This document shows positions 13,648 to 22,321 of a stretch of 47,729 nt of DNA, piece after piece. The DNA is from a bacterium (GTDB lineage: Bacteria > Hydrothermota > Hydrothermia > UBA1063), in NCBI GenBank assembly GCA_030019025.1, contig JASEFR010000002.1:62320-110048 (forward strand). The letters run 5' to 3'. The notes beneath the pieces are model-generated. The model saw only the letters and a list, made by a program, of their open reading frames with translations. It was not told the DNA's origin and searched no databases. The translations under genes and the position numbers were made by a program. Each line of letters begins with the position of its first letter. The stretch's first letter is position 1.

Positions 13648-16359
13648 TTAACTTAGTTTTTCAACTTTACATGCACACACTTTGTATTCTGGAATTTTTG
13701 CTATTGGATCCAAAGCATCATTTGTTAAAATATTTGCTGCCGCCTCACTATAATGGAATGGGATAAATACAAGACCTGAAAATACCCTTTCACTGGCTAC
13801 TGCTTTAATCTCAATAGACCCTCTACGAGAAGATACTTTAACCTTCTCACCATCCTTTATACCAAGCCTTTCCATGTCATCGGGATTCATCTCCATGTAA
13901 GGTTCGTTGCTAAACTTGATCAGGGAATTACTCCTTCTTGTCATCGTGGCAGTGTGATAGTGATATAGCATTCTACCAGTGGATAGAATGAATGGGTAAT
14001 TTTCATCAGGAAGTTCTGCTGGAGGAATAAAGTCTACAGGGTGGAATTTACCAAGGCCTCGGGAGAATTTCTCTTTGTGAAGGTATTGGGTTCCGGGATG
14101 ATCGGGAGTTGGGCAAGGCCATTGTAATTTTTCACCTCTGTTCACTCTTTCTGGGGTTATCCCACCATAACTCGGGGTCAACTTGTTGATTTCTCTTAAG
14201 ATATCCTCCCAAGAGCTGTAATTCATTTCATAACCCATTCTTCTTGCGACTTCTTGAACTATCTCCCAATCAGCCCTGATTCCGGGAATGGGTTCTATGG
14301 CTTTATTGAGTTTCAGAATACGTCTTTCCGTATTGGTAAAGGTTCCTTCCTTTTCTGCAAAGGATGCCACGGGGAGTATCACGTCAGCATACTGGGTCGT
14401 TTCCGTCATGAAAATGTCCTGGCACACAATAAACTCGGCTTTTTCCAGAGCTTCTTTAACGTGAGGAATATTTGGATCAGACATCATCGGGTTCTCGCCC
14501 ATCATGTAGAAAGCCTTTATTTTACCTTCAACTGCTGCATTCATCATCTCCACAACCGTGAGTCCGGGTTTGTCCGATAGTTTGACTCCCCATGCCTCTT
14601 CAAACTTCTTTCTTGCCTGTTCATCCACAACTTTCTGATAACCAGAGTAAACGTCGGGTAAAGCTCCCATATCGCAAGCGCCCTGCACGTTATTTTGACC
14701 TCTCAAAGGATTCACACCGGTTGATTCCCTTCCTACATGACCCGTCATCATCGCCAGGTTAGCAAGAGAGAGTACGTTATCCACACCGGTTGTGTGCTGG
14801 GTAATTCCCATAGAATAAACGATTGACGCCTTCTGGGCTTTGGCGTAAAGCCTGGCTGCCTCAATAAGTTTGTCTTTTGGAATTCCCGTTATCTCTTCGA
14901 CTTTTTCAGGAGTATACTTCTCAATTATCGGTATTATGGACTCAAAACCCTCCGTCCTGTTTTTAACGAATTCTTCATTGTAAAGTTTTTCCTTCCAAAT
15001 AACGTGAAGCATTCCGTTGATCCACGCCACATCGGTCCCGTTTCTCTGCTGAAGATGAAGGGTTGCATATTTGACGAGGTCTATCTTCCTCGGGTCAACG
15101 ACGATCAACTTCGCTCCGTGGAAAATCACCGCTCTTTTAATATATGTCGCAATAACAGGATGTGTTTCTGTGGTATTGGAGCCTGTAACAAGAATTACAT
15201 CAGCAAACTCCAGCTCTTTTATGGAGTTAGTCATTGCGCCAGAGCCAAAGGCCCTTGCAAGGCCAGCTACTGTGGATGCATGGCAGAGCCTCGCACAGTG
15301 GTCCACGTTGTTGGTTCCAATTACAGCCCTCATAAATTTCTGGAAAACATAGTTTTCCTCATTTGTACACTTGGCTGATGCGAGCCCAGCAACGGCATCG
15401 GGTCCATATTTTTGCTTTATTTCCAGGAGCTTTTTGGCAACAAAGTCAAGGGCTTCGTCCCACTCAACCTCTTCAAATTCGCCATTTTTCTTAATTAAAG
15501 GTTTGGTCAATCTATCTGGTTTATGCACGAAATCAAGGCCAAAGCGCCCTTTGACACAAGTTTTTTCCTCATTAGGAATTTCATCTGCGCCGCGAACCTT
15601 TACAATTCTATTATCCTTAACCCATAACTCAAGCTGACACCCTACACCACAGTAAGGACATGTAGTAACTACCTTCTTGTCGACATCCTTCGCCCTCACT
15701 TTAATGCCATAGGTCTCCCACTTTTCAACCAATGCTCCGGTTGGGCACGCCTGTACACATTGCCCACACCCGTCACATTCAGACTCGGACCACTTGCCAA
15801 GCCCAGCAACCACGTGGGTTTCAATGCCCCTTTCAGCAAAGCTTAAAACATTCTTTACTTGAAGCTCGGCACACGCCTTCACGCAACGCATACACTTTAT
15901 ACATTTGGAAGAATCATAAAAGAGTACCGGCGAAGAGTCATCGATCTTCCTTTCCAGCTCCCTCCATATCGGGGAAAACATCCTATTATCTCTTCCAAGG
16001 CCGTACCGGTAGGCCAGATCCTGCAATTCGCAATTACCGTCCTTGTCACAATTTATACAATCATCATTGTGTTCAGAAAGAATGTTATCAAGCAAAATTC
16101 TTCTTGTGTTTTCGAGTTCTTCGTCAAAAGCAGTAATCTTCATTCCCTCCTGAACAGTTAGAAGGCAGGAGGGCACCATTCCCGGTCTACCTTCAACCTT
16201 AACGATGCAAAGTCTACACAACCCACTGGGAGATAGCTTCTCCAAGAAACACAGCGATGGGATGTTGATTCCATTTTCTTTTGCTACCTTTAATACCGGC
16301 TCCCCTTCAGGAGCAACTATTTCCTTACCATCTATAAAAATTTTAACCAATCTACTCAT
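13648..16359 (-). CDS. fdhA: Formate dehydrogenase catalytic subunit FdhA (Mo/W-bis-MGD, cysteine type)
   Basis: 903 residues from the ATG at 16359, which follows a GGGGGG SD; an in-frame TTG 24 bp upstream lacks such support. The N-terminal module holds a [2Fe-2S] set (C37, C48, C51, C65), the His-ligated cluster motif H-x3-C-x2-C-x5-C, and two [4Fe-4S] motifs (CIKCMRC and CDGCGQC). The MopB part starts with CPYCGVGC. The catalytic position is Cys359 (ARLCHAS) with the adjacent His, so this is a Cys rather than a selenocysteine enzyme. It oxidises formate to CO2 or does the reverse. The N-terminal cysteine spacing is identical to that of HydA in this operon, suggesting docking to the same kind of NuoEF partners. 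The start overlaps the hydF stop by 8 bp. Confidence 0.93.
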   Translation of the reverse strand: MSRLVKIFIDGKEIVAPEGEPVLKVAKENGINIPSLCFLEKLSPSGLCRLCIVKVEGRPGMVPSCLLTVQEGMKITAFDEELENTRRILLDNILSEHNDDCINCDKDGNCELQDLAYRYGLGRDNRMFSPIWRELERKIDDSSPVLFYDSSKCIKCMRCVKACAELQVKNVLSFAERGIETHVVAGLGKWSESECDGCGQCVQACPTGALVEKWETYGIKVRAKDVDKKVVTTCPYCGVGCQLELWVKDNRIVKVRGADEIPNEEKTCVKGRFGLDFVHKPDRLTKPLIKKNGEFEEVEWDEALDFVAKKLLEIKQKYGPDAVAGLASAKCTNEENYVFQKFMRAVIGTNNVDHCARLCHASTVAGLARAFGSGAMTNSIKELEFADVILVTGSNTTETHPVIATYIKRAVIFHGAKLIVVDPRKIDLVKYATLHLQQRNGTDVAWINGMLHVIWKEKLYNEEFVKNRTEGFESIIPIIEKYTPEKVEEITGIPKDKLIEAARLYAKAQKASIVYSMGITQHTTGVDNVLSLANLAMMTGHVGRESTGVNPLRGQNNVQGACDMGALPDVYSGYQKVVDEQARKKFEEAWGVKLSDKPGLTVVEMMNAAVEGKIKAFYMMGENPMMSDPNIPHVKEALEKAEFIVCQDIFMTETTQYADVILPVASFAEKEGTFTNTERRILKLNKAIEPIPGIRADWEIVQEVARRMGYEMNYSSWEDILREINKLTPSYGGITPERVNRGEKLQWPCPTPDHPGTQYLHKEKFSRGLGKFHPVDFIPPAELPDENYPFILSTGRMLYHYHTATMTRRSNSLIKFSNEPYMEMNPDDMERLGIKDGEKVKVSSRRGSIEIKAVASERVFSGLVFIPFHYSEAAANILTNDALDPIAKIPEYKVCACKVEKLS

Positions 16360-17575
16360 TAAAAACCCCCCGCTTTTTTTCAAAGGTTTTTAAAACTCTT
16401 TCCAGGACTCCCTGAGCCTTACAGATAGTTACACCGTAGTTTGTTATCGGTACCCCCCTACGCAAGCACTCCCTAATTCTACTCCTCATTTCGGAAGGAT
16501 TTAACATACAACCACCACAATGGATAACGAGCTTATACTCCTCCAGGTTATCTGGAAAATCGCTCCCTGAGACCACATCAAATTTTATATTCTTCCCGGT
16601 ATACTGAGTGATCCACCGCGGTATTTTAACCCTCCCGATATCATCAGCCTGTATGTGGTGAGAGCAGGCTTCAGAAATTAAAACCTTATCGCCGTCTTTC
16701 AAATTATCGATCTGCTTGACTCCATCTACTAAGGTTTTCAAATCACCGCTTTTATATCTTGCAAAAAGTATGGAAAAAGTAGTCAGGGGGATCTCCTTAG
16801 GTACATCACCAGCGACTTTTAAAATTACCTGGGAATCAGTAATCACAAGAGCTGGCTTTTTATTGAGCGAACGCAGGGCTTCTTCCAGCTCGCGCTCTTT
16901 AACGATGATACCGATAGCATCATTGTCGAGAATATCCCTTAAAACCTGCACTTGTGGGAGGATAAGCCTCCCTTTGGGAGCTGCAAGATCTATTGGAACA
17001 ACAAGAATGACAATGTCTCCTCCCTTTATAAGGTCGCCAACCAGTACCTGTTCCCTTTTCAAATAATCAGGCGCGAGACTAATAATCAATTCTTTAAGTT
17101 CATTTACACCTTTACCGCTTTTTGCCGAAACGGGAACGAAGAATATATTCTTTGAAGTGCAAAAATTTATGTCCTCTTGGCGAGGTGCATTTAGATCCAT
17201 CTTGTTAAAAACAACTATAAAAGGTATGTTCTTCTCTTCAAGTTCTTTTATAATTTTGAACTCTTCATCACCCAATCCCCTTTCATCCGTCACCAGAAGA
17301 GCCAAATCTGCTTTCATTAAAACTTTCCTGGTTGCTTTAATTCTCATTTCACCTAACTCACCCACATCATCAAGCCCGGCAGTGTCGTAGAAAGTGACAG
17401 GACCAAGAGGCAGTAGCTCATAGTGTTTATCCACAGGATCAGTTGTAGTCCCTGGAACATCTGAAACAAGGGCAATCTCCTGACCCACCAGTGCATTTAT
17501 CAAACTTGATTTACCTACATTCCTCCTGCCCAGTAAGACTATTATCAGCCTCTCTCCCTTAGGAGCCTTTTGCAT
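16352..17575 (-). CDS. hydF: [FeFe]-hydrogenase maturation GTPase HydF
   Basis: HydF is the scaffold on which the diiron subcluster of the H-cluster is finished and delivered to HydA. 407 residues from the ATG at 17575, which follows AGGAGG; the longer in-frame TTG start at 17611 lies inside hydE. The GTPase domain has GRRNVGKSS, DTAG and NKMD motifs. The C-terminal [4Fe-4S] site is complete: C304-x-H306 and H352-C353-x2-C356. The gene overlaps hydE upstream by 17 bp and fdhA downstream by 8 bp, tying hydrogenase maturation and formate dehydrogenase into one transcript. Confidence 0.95.
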   Translation of the reverse strand: MQKAPKGERLIIVLLGRRNVGKSSLINALVGQEIALVSDVPGTTTDPVDKHYELLPLGPVTFYDTAGLDDVGELGEMRIKATRKVLMKADLALLVTDERGLGDEEFKIIKELEEKNIPFIVVFNKMDLNAPRQEDINFCTSKNIFFVPVSAKSGKGVNELKELIISLAPDYLKREQVLVGDLIKGGDIVILVVPIDLAAPKGRLILPQVQVLRDILDNDAIGIIVKERELEEALRSLNKKPALVITDSQVILKVAGDVPKEIPLTTFSILFARYKSGDLKTLVDGVKQIDNLKDGDKVLISEACSHHIQADDIGRVKIPRWITQYTGKNIKFDVVSGSDFPDNLEEYKLVIHCGGCMLNPSEMRSRIRECLRRGVPITNYGVTICKAQGVLERVLKTFEKKRGVFNE

Positions 17576-18620
17576 AAAACCTCCTGGGTGAATAGCCCTT
17601 GGATATCTCAACCTTTAAATTGCATGATTCCACCAACTCTCTCAAATAGTTAACCTCCTCTATTGTACAGGCGCATTTAATGTTCTTGCCAGGGTAGATA
17701 TTGTATAACGCCCTTACATCTGTCGGCGTAATAGATGGCATCAATACATTAGCTCCAGCAACAAGCCCGGCAGCGCGCCAGTCCAAAAATGTTAAACCCA
17801 ACAAATCTTTTAAAGTCTCAGAGAACTCACTATAATCGTTAATTGAGGCCAGAGCACTGGTAGACGGTATGTTTGCATATGGATTCAATATCCTCAATAT
17901 AGCTATGCACCTCAATGTAATAAGAGGGCTTCCTGCCGGGTAGTTTCCAAGAGGTGTATCAGGATGCGGAATAAACGGACCAACTGCAATCATATCCAAC
18001 TCAAGCTCTGTCAATCTCATTAAATCCATAGCAAGACCTTCAATTGACTGCCCTGGTAGCCCTACAATAATTCCAGAACCCGCCTCATAGCCGAGCTCTT
18101 TAAGCCAGTAAATCATTTTAATTCTTTCCTCCAGGATCCTTTCTGGGCGGTATCTTTTATAAAGTTCAGGACTGAATGTCTCCACTTTTATTAAATACCT
18201 CTCTGCTCCCGCTTTTCTCCACTCTGCAAGCTCTTCATAACTTCGCTCCCCCAAGGACAAAGTTATTACCACATTAACATGAGAAAGTATTTCACTGATT
18301 AATTTCGATATCTCGTTCTTTTTATAAAAGTAATCATTTCCAGACTGTAAAACTATCGTTCTAAGCCCTTCCAAATAGCCTATTTCAGCCAACTGTAAAA
18401 CCTTTTCAAGGGGAATCCGGTATCTTTTCAACTTCCTGTTTTCACATCTCAACCCACAGTAAAAGCAATTATCACGGCAATAATTAGAAAACTCGATAAC
18501 ACCCCTCATAAATACAGACTTCCCGAAAACTTCTTCCCTTATTCTGCCTGCTTCAGAAAAGAGCCACCTATCGTCTTTTCCAGACAGCAATTCCTTTATT
18601 TCTTTAAGACTTAAACTCAT
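17559..18620 (-). CDS. hydE: [FeFe]-hydrogenase maturation radical SAM enzyme HydE
   Basis: HydE acts on the Fe(CO)2(CN)Cys synthon made by HydG on the route to the diiron subcluster. 353 residues with the radical-SAM triad C48-x3-C52-x2-C55 (CRDNCFYC) followed by GLRCEN, and the HydE/BioB-type barrel segments (VLQSGND, IIVGLPGQ, GPFIPHPDTPL, ANVLMPSITP). The ATG at 18620 overlaps the 3' end of the aspartase-like gene by 17 bp. I see no intact second [4Fe-4S] motif near the C-terminus (only CACTIEE), which is acceptable because that cluster is not universally conserved. Confidence 0.94.
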   Translation of the reverse strand: MSLSLKEIKELLSGKDDRWLFSEAGRIREEVFGKSVFMRGVIEFSNYCRDNCFYCGLRCENRKLKRYRIPLEKVLQLAEIGYLEGLRTIVLQSGNDYFYKKNEISKLISEILSHVNVVITLSLGERSYEELAEWRKAGAERYLIKVETFSPELYKRYRPERILEERIKMIYWLKELGYEAGSGIIVGLPGQSIEGLAMDLMRLTELELDMIAVGPFIPHPDTPLGNYPAGSPLITLRCIAILRILNPYANIPSTSALASINDYSEFSETLKDLLGLTFLDWRAAGLVAGANVLMPSITPTDVRALYNIYPGKNIKCACTIEEVNYLRELVESCNLKVEISKGYSPRRFYAKGS

Positions 18621-20016
18621 TCAGGTCTTCCTCAGTGAATCCGAGTTTATACATTCTATTTGGTTTCAAAAGCTCCCTAACTTTTTCCTCTTCCATAATT
18701 CCACCCTTGATTAAAACATCAATGATACTGCACCCACGCCTTCTGGCTTCTTCCACAATTTCCTCTACCTTTTTATATCCCAAAATGGGAACCAGCACCG
18801 TGGCAAGAGTCTTACTTCTTTCTACGTATTCTCTGCATCTAATTTCGTCGGGAATAATTCCCCTCACACACCTCTCATTAAAAACCTTCGTAGCATTCTT
18901 AAGAAGAAGTAAACTTTCTAACATAGTATACGTAATTAGGGGATGAAACTGGTTAAGTTCGAGTTGTCCAAGGCCTGATGCATAACTAACAATATCGTCG
19001 TTCGCTATAACCCTTATCGCAACCTGACCCACAGCCTCGGGAATTACCGGATTAACCTTATCAGGCATGATTGTTGAATTGGGTTGAACGGAAGGAAGTT
19101 TTAACTCACCAATTCCACCATCCGGCCCACTGCTTAACAACCTCAGATCACTGGAAATCTTTAGAAGATTCGTTGCGTAAGTCTTCAGGAGTCCGGAAAC
19201 TTCAACCAAGGAATCAAGGTTTTGAGTAGAATCTACAAGGTTTTCCGCTCGAGCAATATTAAGCCCTGTAAGGTCTCTCAAGACCTCTGTAACCCTGAAG
19301 ATATACTCCCTTGGTGCTCCGAGCCCCGTTCCAACAGCAGTTCCACCAAGATTTACAACCTTTATCCTCTCCCTCGCTTTAAAAATTCTCCACCTATCCC
19401 TTGCGATCGCCTCTGCATACGCTCCAAATTCCATACCGAGGGTAATGGGGACTGCGTCCTGTAATTCTATTCTACCGAGTTTAACAATATTCCTAAACTC
19501 CTTTTCTTTTTCTTGAAAAGAGTCCTGTAAACGAGCCACCTCCTCTTCAAGCTCCCTGAGTTCGAAAAGGATAGCGATCTTAGAAGCAGTAGGGAACACG
19601 TCACTAGTTGACTGGTGTCTATTAACATGCTCAAGGGGGTGGATATAGTCATATTCTCCCTTCTTTTTACCCACAAGCTCAAGGGCTCTGTTAGCAATTA
19701 CTTCGTTGAAATTCATATTGGTAGATGTACCCGCACCACCCTGAAATGGATCAACCACTATTTGATCGTGCAGCTTTCCTTCAATTAATTCATCGCAGGC
19801 TCTGACAATTGCACTACCTCTGGCTCTGTCTATAAATCCAAGTTCTACATTTACCAGTGCACAGGCTTTTTTTACAGTTGCGAAACTTTTTATGAAAATC
19901 AAAGGCCATCTGAGTCCTGAAATAGGAAAGTTTTCCATCGCCCTCAAAGTCTGGATACCGTAATAAACATCATCAGGCAACACCCTCTCTCCTAACAGAT
20001 CACGTTCTACCCTCAT
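18604..20016 (-). CDS. aspA: Aspartate ammonia-lyase-like protein in the H-cluster maturation operon
   Basis: 470 residues of the aspartase/fumarase superfamily, with TSTN at 97-100 (aspartase-like rather than fumarase-like), a STIMP-x-K-V-N-P signature at 314-323, and a C-terminal domain. The presumed general base S314, K320 and N322 are kept. Other substrate-binding positions differ from the aspartases I recall: QSTSD at 135-139 has Ser where Asn is usual, and G-R-I-E-L-Q at 181-186 has Ile-Glu where Thr-His or Thr-Gln is usual. An aspartase in a hyd maturation cluster would supply ammonia, the proposed nitrogen source of the azadithiolate bridge, but these changes leave activity open. The ATG has an AAGGAGATG SD and overlaps the preceding 90-residue ORF by 17 bp. 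Confidence 0.85.
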   Translation of the reverse strand: MRVERDLLGERVLPDDVYYGIQTLRAMENFPISGLRWPLIFIKSFATVKKACALVNVELGFIDRARGSAIVRACDELIEGKLHDQIVVDPFQGGAGTSTNMNFNEVIANRALELVGKKKGEYDYIHPLEHVNRHQSTSDVFPTASKIAILFELRELEEEVARLQDSFQEKEKEFRNIVKLGRIELQDAVPITLGMEFGAYAEAIARDRWRIFKARERIKVVNLGGTAVGTGLGAPREYIFRVTEVLRDLTGLNIARAENLVDSTQNLDSLVEVSGLLKTYATNLLKISSDLRLLSSGPDGGIGELKLPSVQPNSTIMPDKVNPVIPEAVGQVAIRVIANDDIVSYASGLGQLELNQFHPLITYTMLESLLLLKNATKVFNERCVRGIIPDEIRCREYVERSKTLATVLVPILGYKKVEEIVEEARRRGCSIIDVLIKGGIMEEEKVRELLKPNRMYKLGFTEEDLNEFKS

Positions 20017-20272
20017 GCAACATCTCCTTAAGCCTAACCTTTATTGAATCCCAAGCTTCCTTCAATAATTTTTCGTTTTCACAAAAGAGCGCAAAATTAC
20101 TATCAATCTCCAGAAAATAGGGCGGAGAGGTCTGCTCGGGTTCAAAACCAAGAAGGAAAGACCAGCGCCTCCCCAGCTTTCGCGAAACCCAGATGCCACC
20201 TGTTTTATACTTCGACTTAATTTCTCTTAAAAAATCAAGCACCTCTTTAGAAGAAAAGATCTCTCTCTCCAT
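20000..20272 (-). CDS. 90-residue protein of unknown function inside the hydrogenase maturation operon
   Basis: A short soluble protein with alternating charged helices and a central strand region (GGIWVSRKLGRRWSFLLGF), then a PPYFLEID segment and a C-terminal helix. It has one cysteine, no membrane segment and no metal motif. Its start overlaps the hydG 3' end by 26 bp and its stop overlaps the aspartase-like gene by 17 bp, so it is translated within the maturase block; the SD is weak (GGAAA). I do not recognise the family. Position suggests an accessory to HydG or to the aspartase-like enzyme, which is inference only. Confidence 0.7.
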   Translation of the reverse strand: MEREIFSSKEVLDFLREIKSKYKTGGIWVSRKLGRRWSFLLGFEPEQTSPPYFLEIDSNFALFCENEKLLKEAWDSIKVRLKEMLHEGRT

Positions 20273-21731
20273 TTTCCAGTCTCTTTAAATATTCTAAAAC
20301 CTTATCATAGGCTCTTGGCAATTTCTCTTTTATCTCCTGGAGCTCTTTCTCTATCAATTTTTCACCCACAGCGCGTGTCTCTTCGGATGCAAAATCCAGA
20401 AGCCATTCCTTAAAAGTTAAAACAGCGTTTAGTTTGCAAAATTGACCCTCTTTACCCGTTCTTAGAAGTTTCATTATCAATTCACCGGTTCTTCCACATC
20501 TATAACCGGCTGTGCAAAAAGAAGTGATATATCCAAATTTTGCGAGATCTCTAATGAGTTCATCCAGGCTTCTCGTATCGCCAATCAGAAACTGCTGCCT
20601 TTCCAGTTCTTGTTCAGTATAACGGTCGCTATATGCACCTATACCTATCTTAGTGGAAGCATCCATCTGCGTAATACCATAATGCACAATTTTATCTCTT
20701 ATCTCTTTAGGTTCCCTGGCTGTTAAAATCATTCCGGCGTAAGGTATGGCGAGCCTGAGTACTAATATAACCTTCTCAAACTCCTCATCACTAACTTTGT
20801 ACTTTGTCTCCTGGACAAAGGGAGTGTTGGCTGCTGGCTCAAGACGCGGAAAGGACACAGTATGAGGCCCCACTCCAAATCTCCTCTCCAATTCCCTCGC
20901 ATGATAAAGAAGTCCCATTACTTCGAATTTCCAATCATAAAGGCCAAAAAGAGCGCCGATCCCAACATCGTCCACTCCTGCCTCCAATGCCCGGTGCATG
21001 GAATACAATCTCCACCGATAGTCGCCTTTCACCGTATCCTGAGGGTGCACTTTTCTGTATGTATCATGATGGTATGTTTCCTGGAAAACCTGATAGGTGC
21101 CAATTCCCACTTCAACAAGCCTTCTCAACTCATCAATTTGAAGAGGAGGAGCGTTAACATTGCATCTCCGTATCTGACCATATCCATTTCTTACCTTTAC
21201 TTTCACATTGTATATCAATTCCAGGCTTTTTTCAATGTAATCAATATCCATAGAAGGGTGTTCGCCGTAAACGGTAATTAGACGTTTATGCCCGATCTCA
21301 CCCGCAAGAACTTCTACTTCTCTGACAATTTCCTCTTCTGTCAGAACCTTTCTCTTAATAACTCGATTATCTCTCCTGAAACCACAATAGAGACAATTAT
21401 TAACGCAATAATCACCGAGGTAAAGAGGTGCAAAGGTCACTATCCTGTTATCGTAAACCTTACTTTTTATTTGGTGTGCAACCTGCTTCATTTCCTCAAG
21501 CAGGTCTTCATCTTCTACATTGATAATAGCCGCCGTTTCATCCGGTGTGAGAGTCTCAATCCTCAAAGCTTTATCAAAGATTTCTCTGATCCAGGCTTTA
21601 TCAGGTTTTCTATATTTATTCAACTTCTCCCAAATTTCATCATCGTTTATAAAATCCTGGCCATTTTCAAGATATCTCTCTACCTCATCTTCTTTTATAC
21701 GATTTTTAACCCAGCTTTCAACCTTTTCCAT
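20247..21731 (-). CDS. hydG: [FeFe]-hydrogenase maturation radical SAM tyrosine lyase HydG
   Basis: HydG cleaves tyrosine to p-cresol, CO and CN- and builds the Fe(CO)2(CN) synthon. 494 residues with the radical-SAM triad C109-x3-C113-x2-C116 and HydG-specific blocks (TVYGEHPS, RNGYGQIRRCNVNAPP, YHHDTYRKVHPQ, GVGPHTVSFPRLEPA). The C-terminal auxiliary-cluster motif is unusual. In place of C-T-A-C-Y-R-x-G-R-T-G it reads C406-T-A-G-Y-R-C412-G-R-T-G, and the last ligand C432 keeps the canonical 26-residue distance from the first. The ATG at 21731 has a strong GGGGGG SD. Confidence 0.95.
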   Translation of the reverse strand: MEKVESWVKNRIKEDEVERYLENGQDFINDDEIWEKLNKYRKPDKAWIREIFDKALRIETLTPDETAAIINVEDEDLLEEMKQVAHQIKSKVYDNRIVTFAPLYLGDYCVNNCLYCGFRRDNRVIKRKVLTEEEIVREVEVLAGEIGHKRLITVYGEHPSMDIDYIEKSLELIYNVKVKVRNGYGQIRRCNVNAPPLQIDELRRLVEVGIGTYQVFQETYHHDTYRKVHPQDTVKGDYRWRLYSMHRALEAGVDDVGIGALFGLYDWKFEVMGLLYHARELERRFGVGPHTVSFPRLEPAANTPFVQETKYKVSDEEFEKVILVLRLAIPYAGMILTAREPKEIRDKIVHYGITQMDASTKIGIGAYSDRYTEQELERQQFLIGDTRSLDELIRDLAKFGYITSFCTAGYRCGRTGELIMKLLRTGKEGQFCKLNAVLTFKEWLLDFASEETRAVGEKLIEKELQEIKEKLPRAYDKVLEYLKRLENGERDLFF

Positions 21732-21743
21732 AAAGATCCCCCC

Positions 21744-22004
21744 TTAAAGCTCCTTTTTTAAAAGGGTTCTAACCTGAACCCCCTTTATTTTCTCTATTTT
21801 TCCTGTAAAGGCGCCAATTTCATCAGTATTGCCTTTGAATAATAGAACAACCACGGTGGCTTCTGGAACATTAAAACCAGCCCTTCCAAGAATCTTATGG
21901 GAATAAGAAGATATAATCTCCTGAAGAGGCTTTACTGCCTCTTTATCATTAACAAATATCCCAACTAACCCAAGCCTATCAGTATTATTTACAGATTCTT
22001 TCAT
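21744..22004 (-). CDS. TM1266-like iron-only hydrogenase system regulator (ACT-like), copy 2
   Basis: 86 residues with a beta-alpha-beta-beta-alpha-beta pattern: LGLVGIFV, a helix ending in Y-S-H-K-I-L-G-R-A-G-F, a strand TVVVLLF, a helix and a last strand. This matches the small ACT/NikR-C-like family that accompanies hydEFG in many anaerobes. Members are presumed regulators or ligand sensors, without a defined mechanism that I know of. A paralogue lies immediately upstream. A strong AAGGAGGGG SD is present, and hydG begins 12 bp after its stop. Confidence 0.8.
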   Translation of the reverse strand: MKESVNNTDRLGLVGIFVNDKEAVKPLQEIISSYSHKILGRAGFNVPEATVVVLLFKGNTDEIGAFTGKIEKIKGVQVRTLLKKEL

Positions 22005-22061
22005 ATTTCCCCTCCTTGGTTCAGGTACTTCCCTCCCCTCAGAGTAGGGAAAGCGGTCTTT

Positions 22062-22310
22062 TTACAGGCTGCTTATTCCTACCCTGACTTCGGGAACTTC
22101 CTTTCTTATCGTTTCAACAAGTTCAATAGCCTTCTCTTCCTCACCTAAAAATACTACAGTGATAATAAAGAACCTTGCACACTTAGAGGGAAGTCCTAAC
22201 CTACCGTAAATATAATTAGCATATCGATGGAGAATGTCCTGTACCTTTAAAGCATATGAGTTGTCAGTCATTGCAATCGTTATTGTATTAATTCCCCACT
22301 TTTCGCTCAT
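22062..22310 (-). CDS. TM1266-like iron-only hydrogenase system regulator (ACT-like), copy 1
   Basis: 82 residues from the ATG at 22310, chosen because GGAGG lies 5 nt before it; an upstream in-frame ATG at 22322 overlaps the hydA stop (TAATG) and has no SD of its own. It has the same small alpha/beta pattern as the next gene (TITIAMT, helix ending Y-I-Y-G-R-L-G, strand FFIITVVF), and the shared I-x-G-R-x-G marks them as diverged paralogues. A heterodimer is plausible. The 57-bp gap to copy 2 (22005-22061) contains no recognised element beyond the next SD. Confidence 0.78.
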   Translation of the reverse strand: MSEKWGINTITIAMTDNSYALKVQDILHRYANYIYGRLGLPSKCARFFIITVVFLGEEEKAIELVETIRKEVPEVRVGISSL

Positions 22311-22321
22311 AATTTCCTCCA

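Noticed and set aside
15283-15285. Selenocysteine at the FdhA active site
   Set aside because: The codon at the catalytic position is TGC, so this is a plain Cys-type enzyme; no in-frame TGA or SECIS is involved.
17576-17611. Longer HydF from a TTG start
   Set aside because: The ATG at 17575 has AGGAGG at correct spacing; the extension lies in hydE and would add unrelated residues before the GTPase domain.
21288-21761. Plus-strand ORF of 157 residues with hydrophobic stretches
   Set aside because: Shadow of the 5' half of hydG; the hydrophobicity comes from reverse reading of charged codons.
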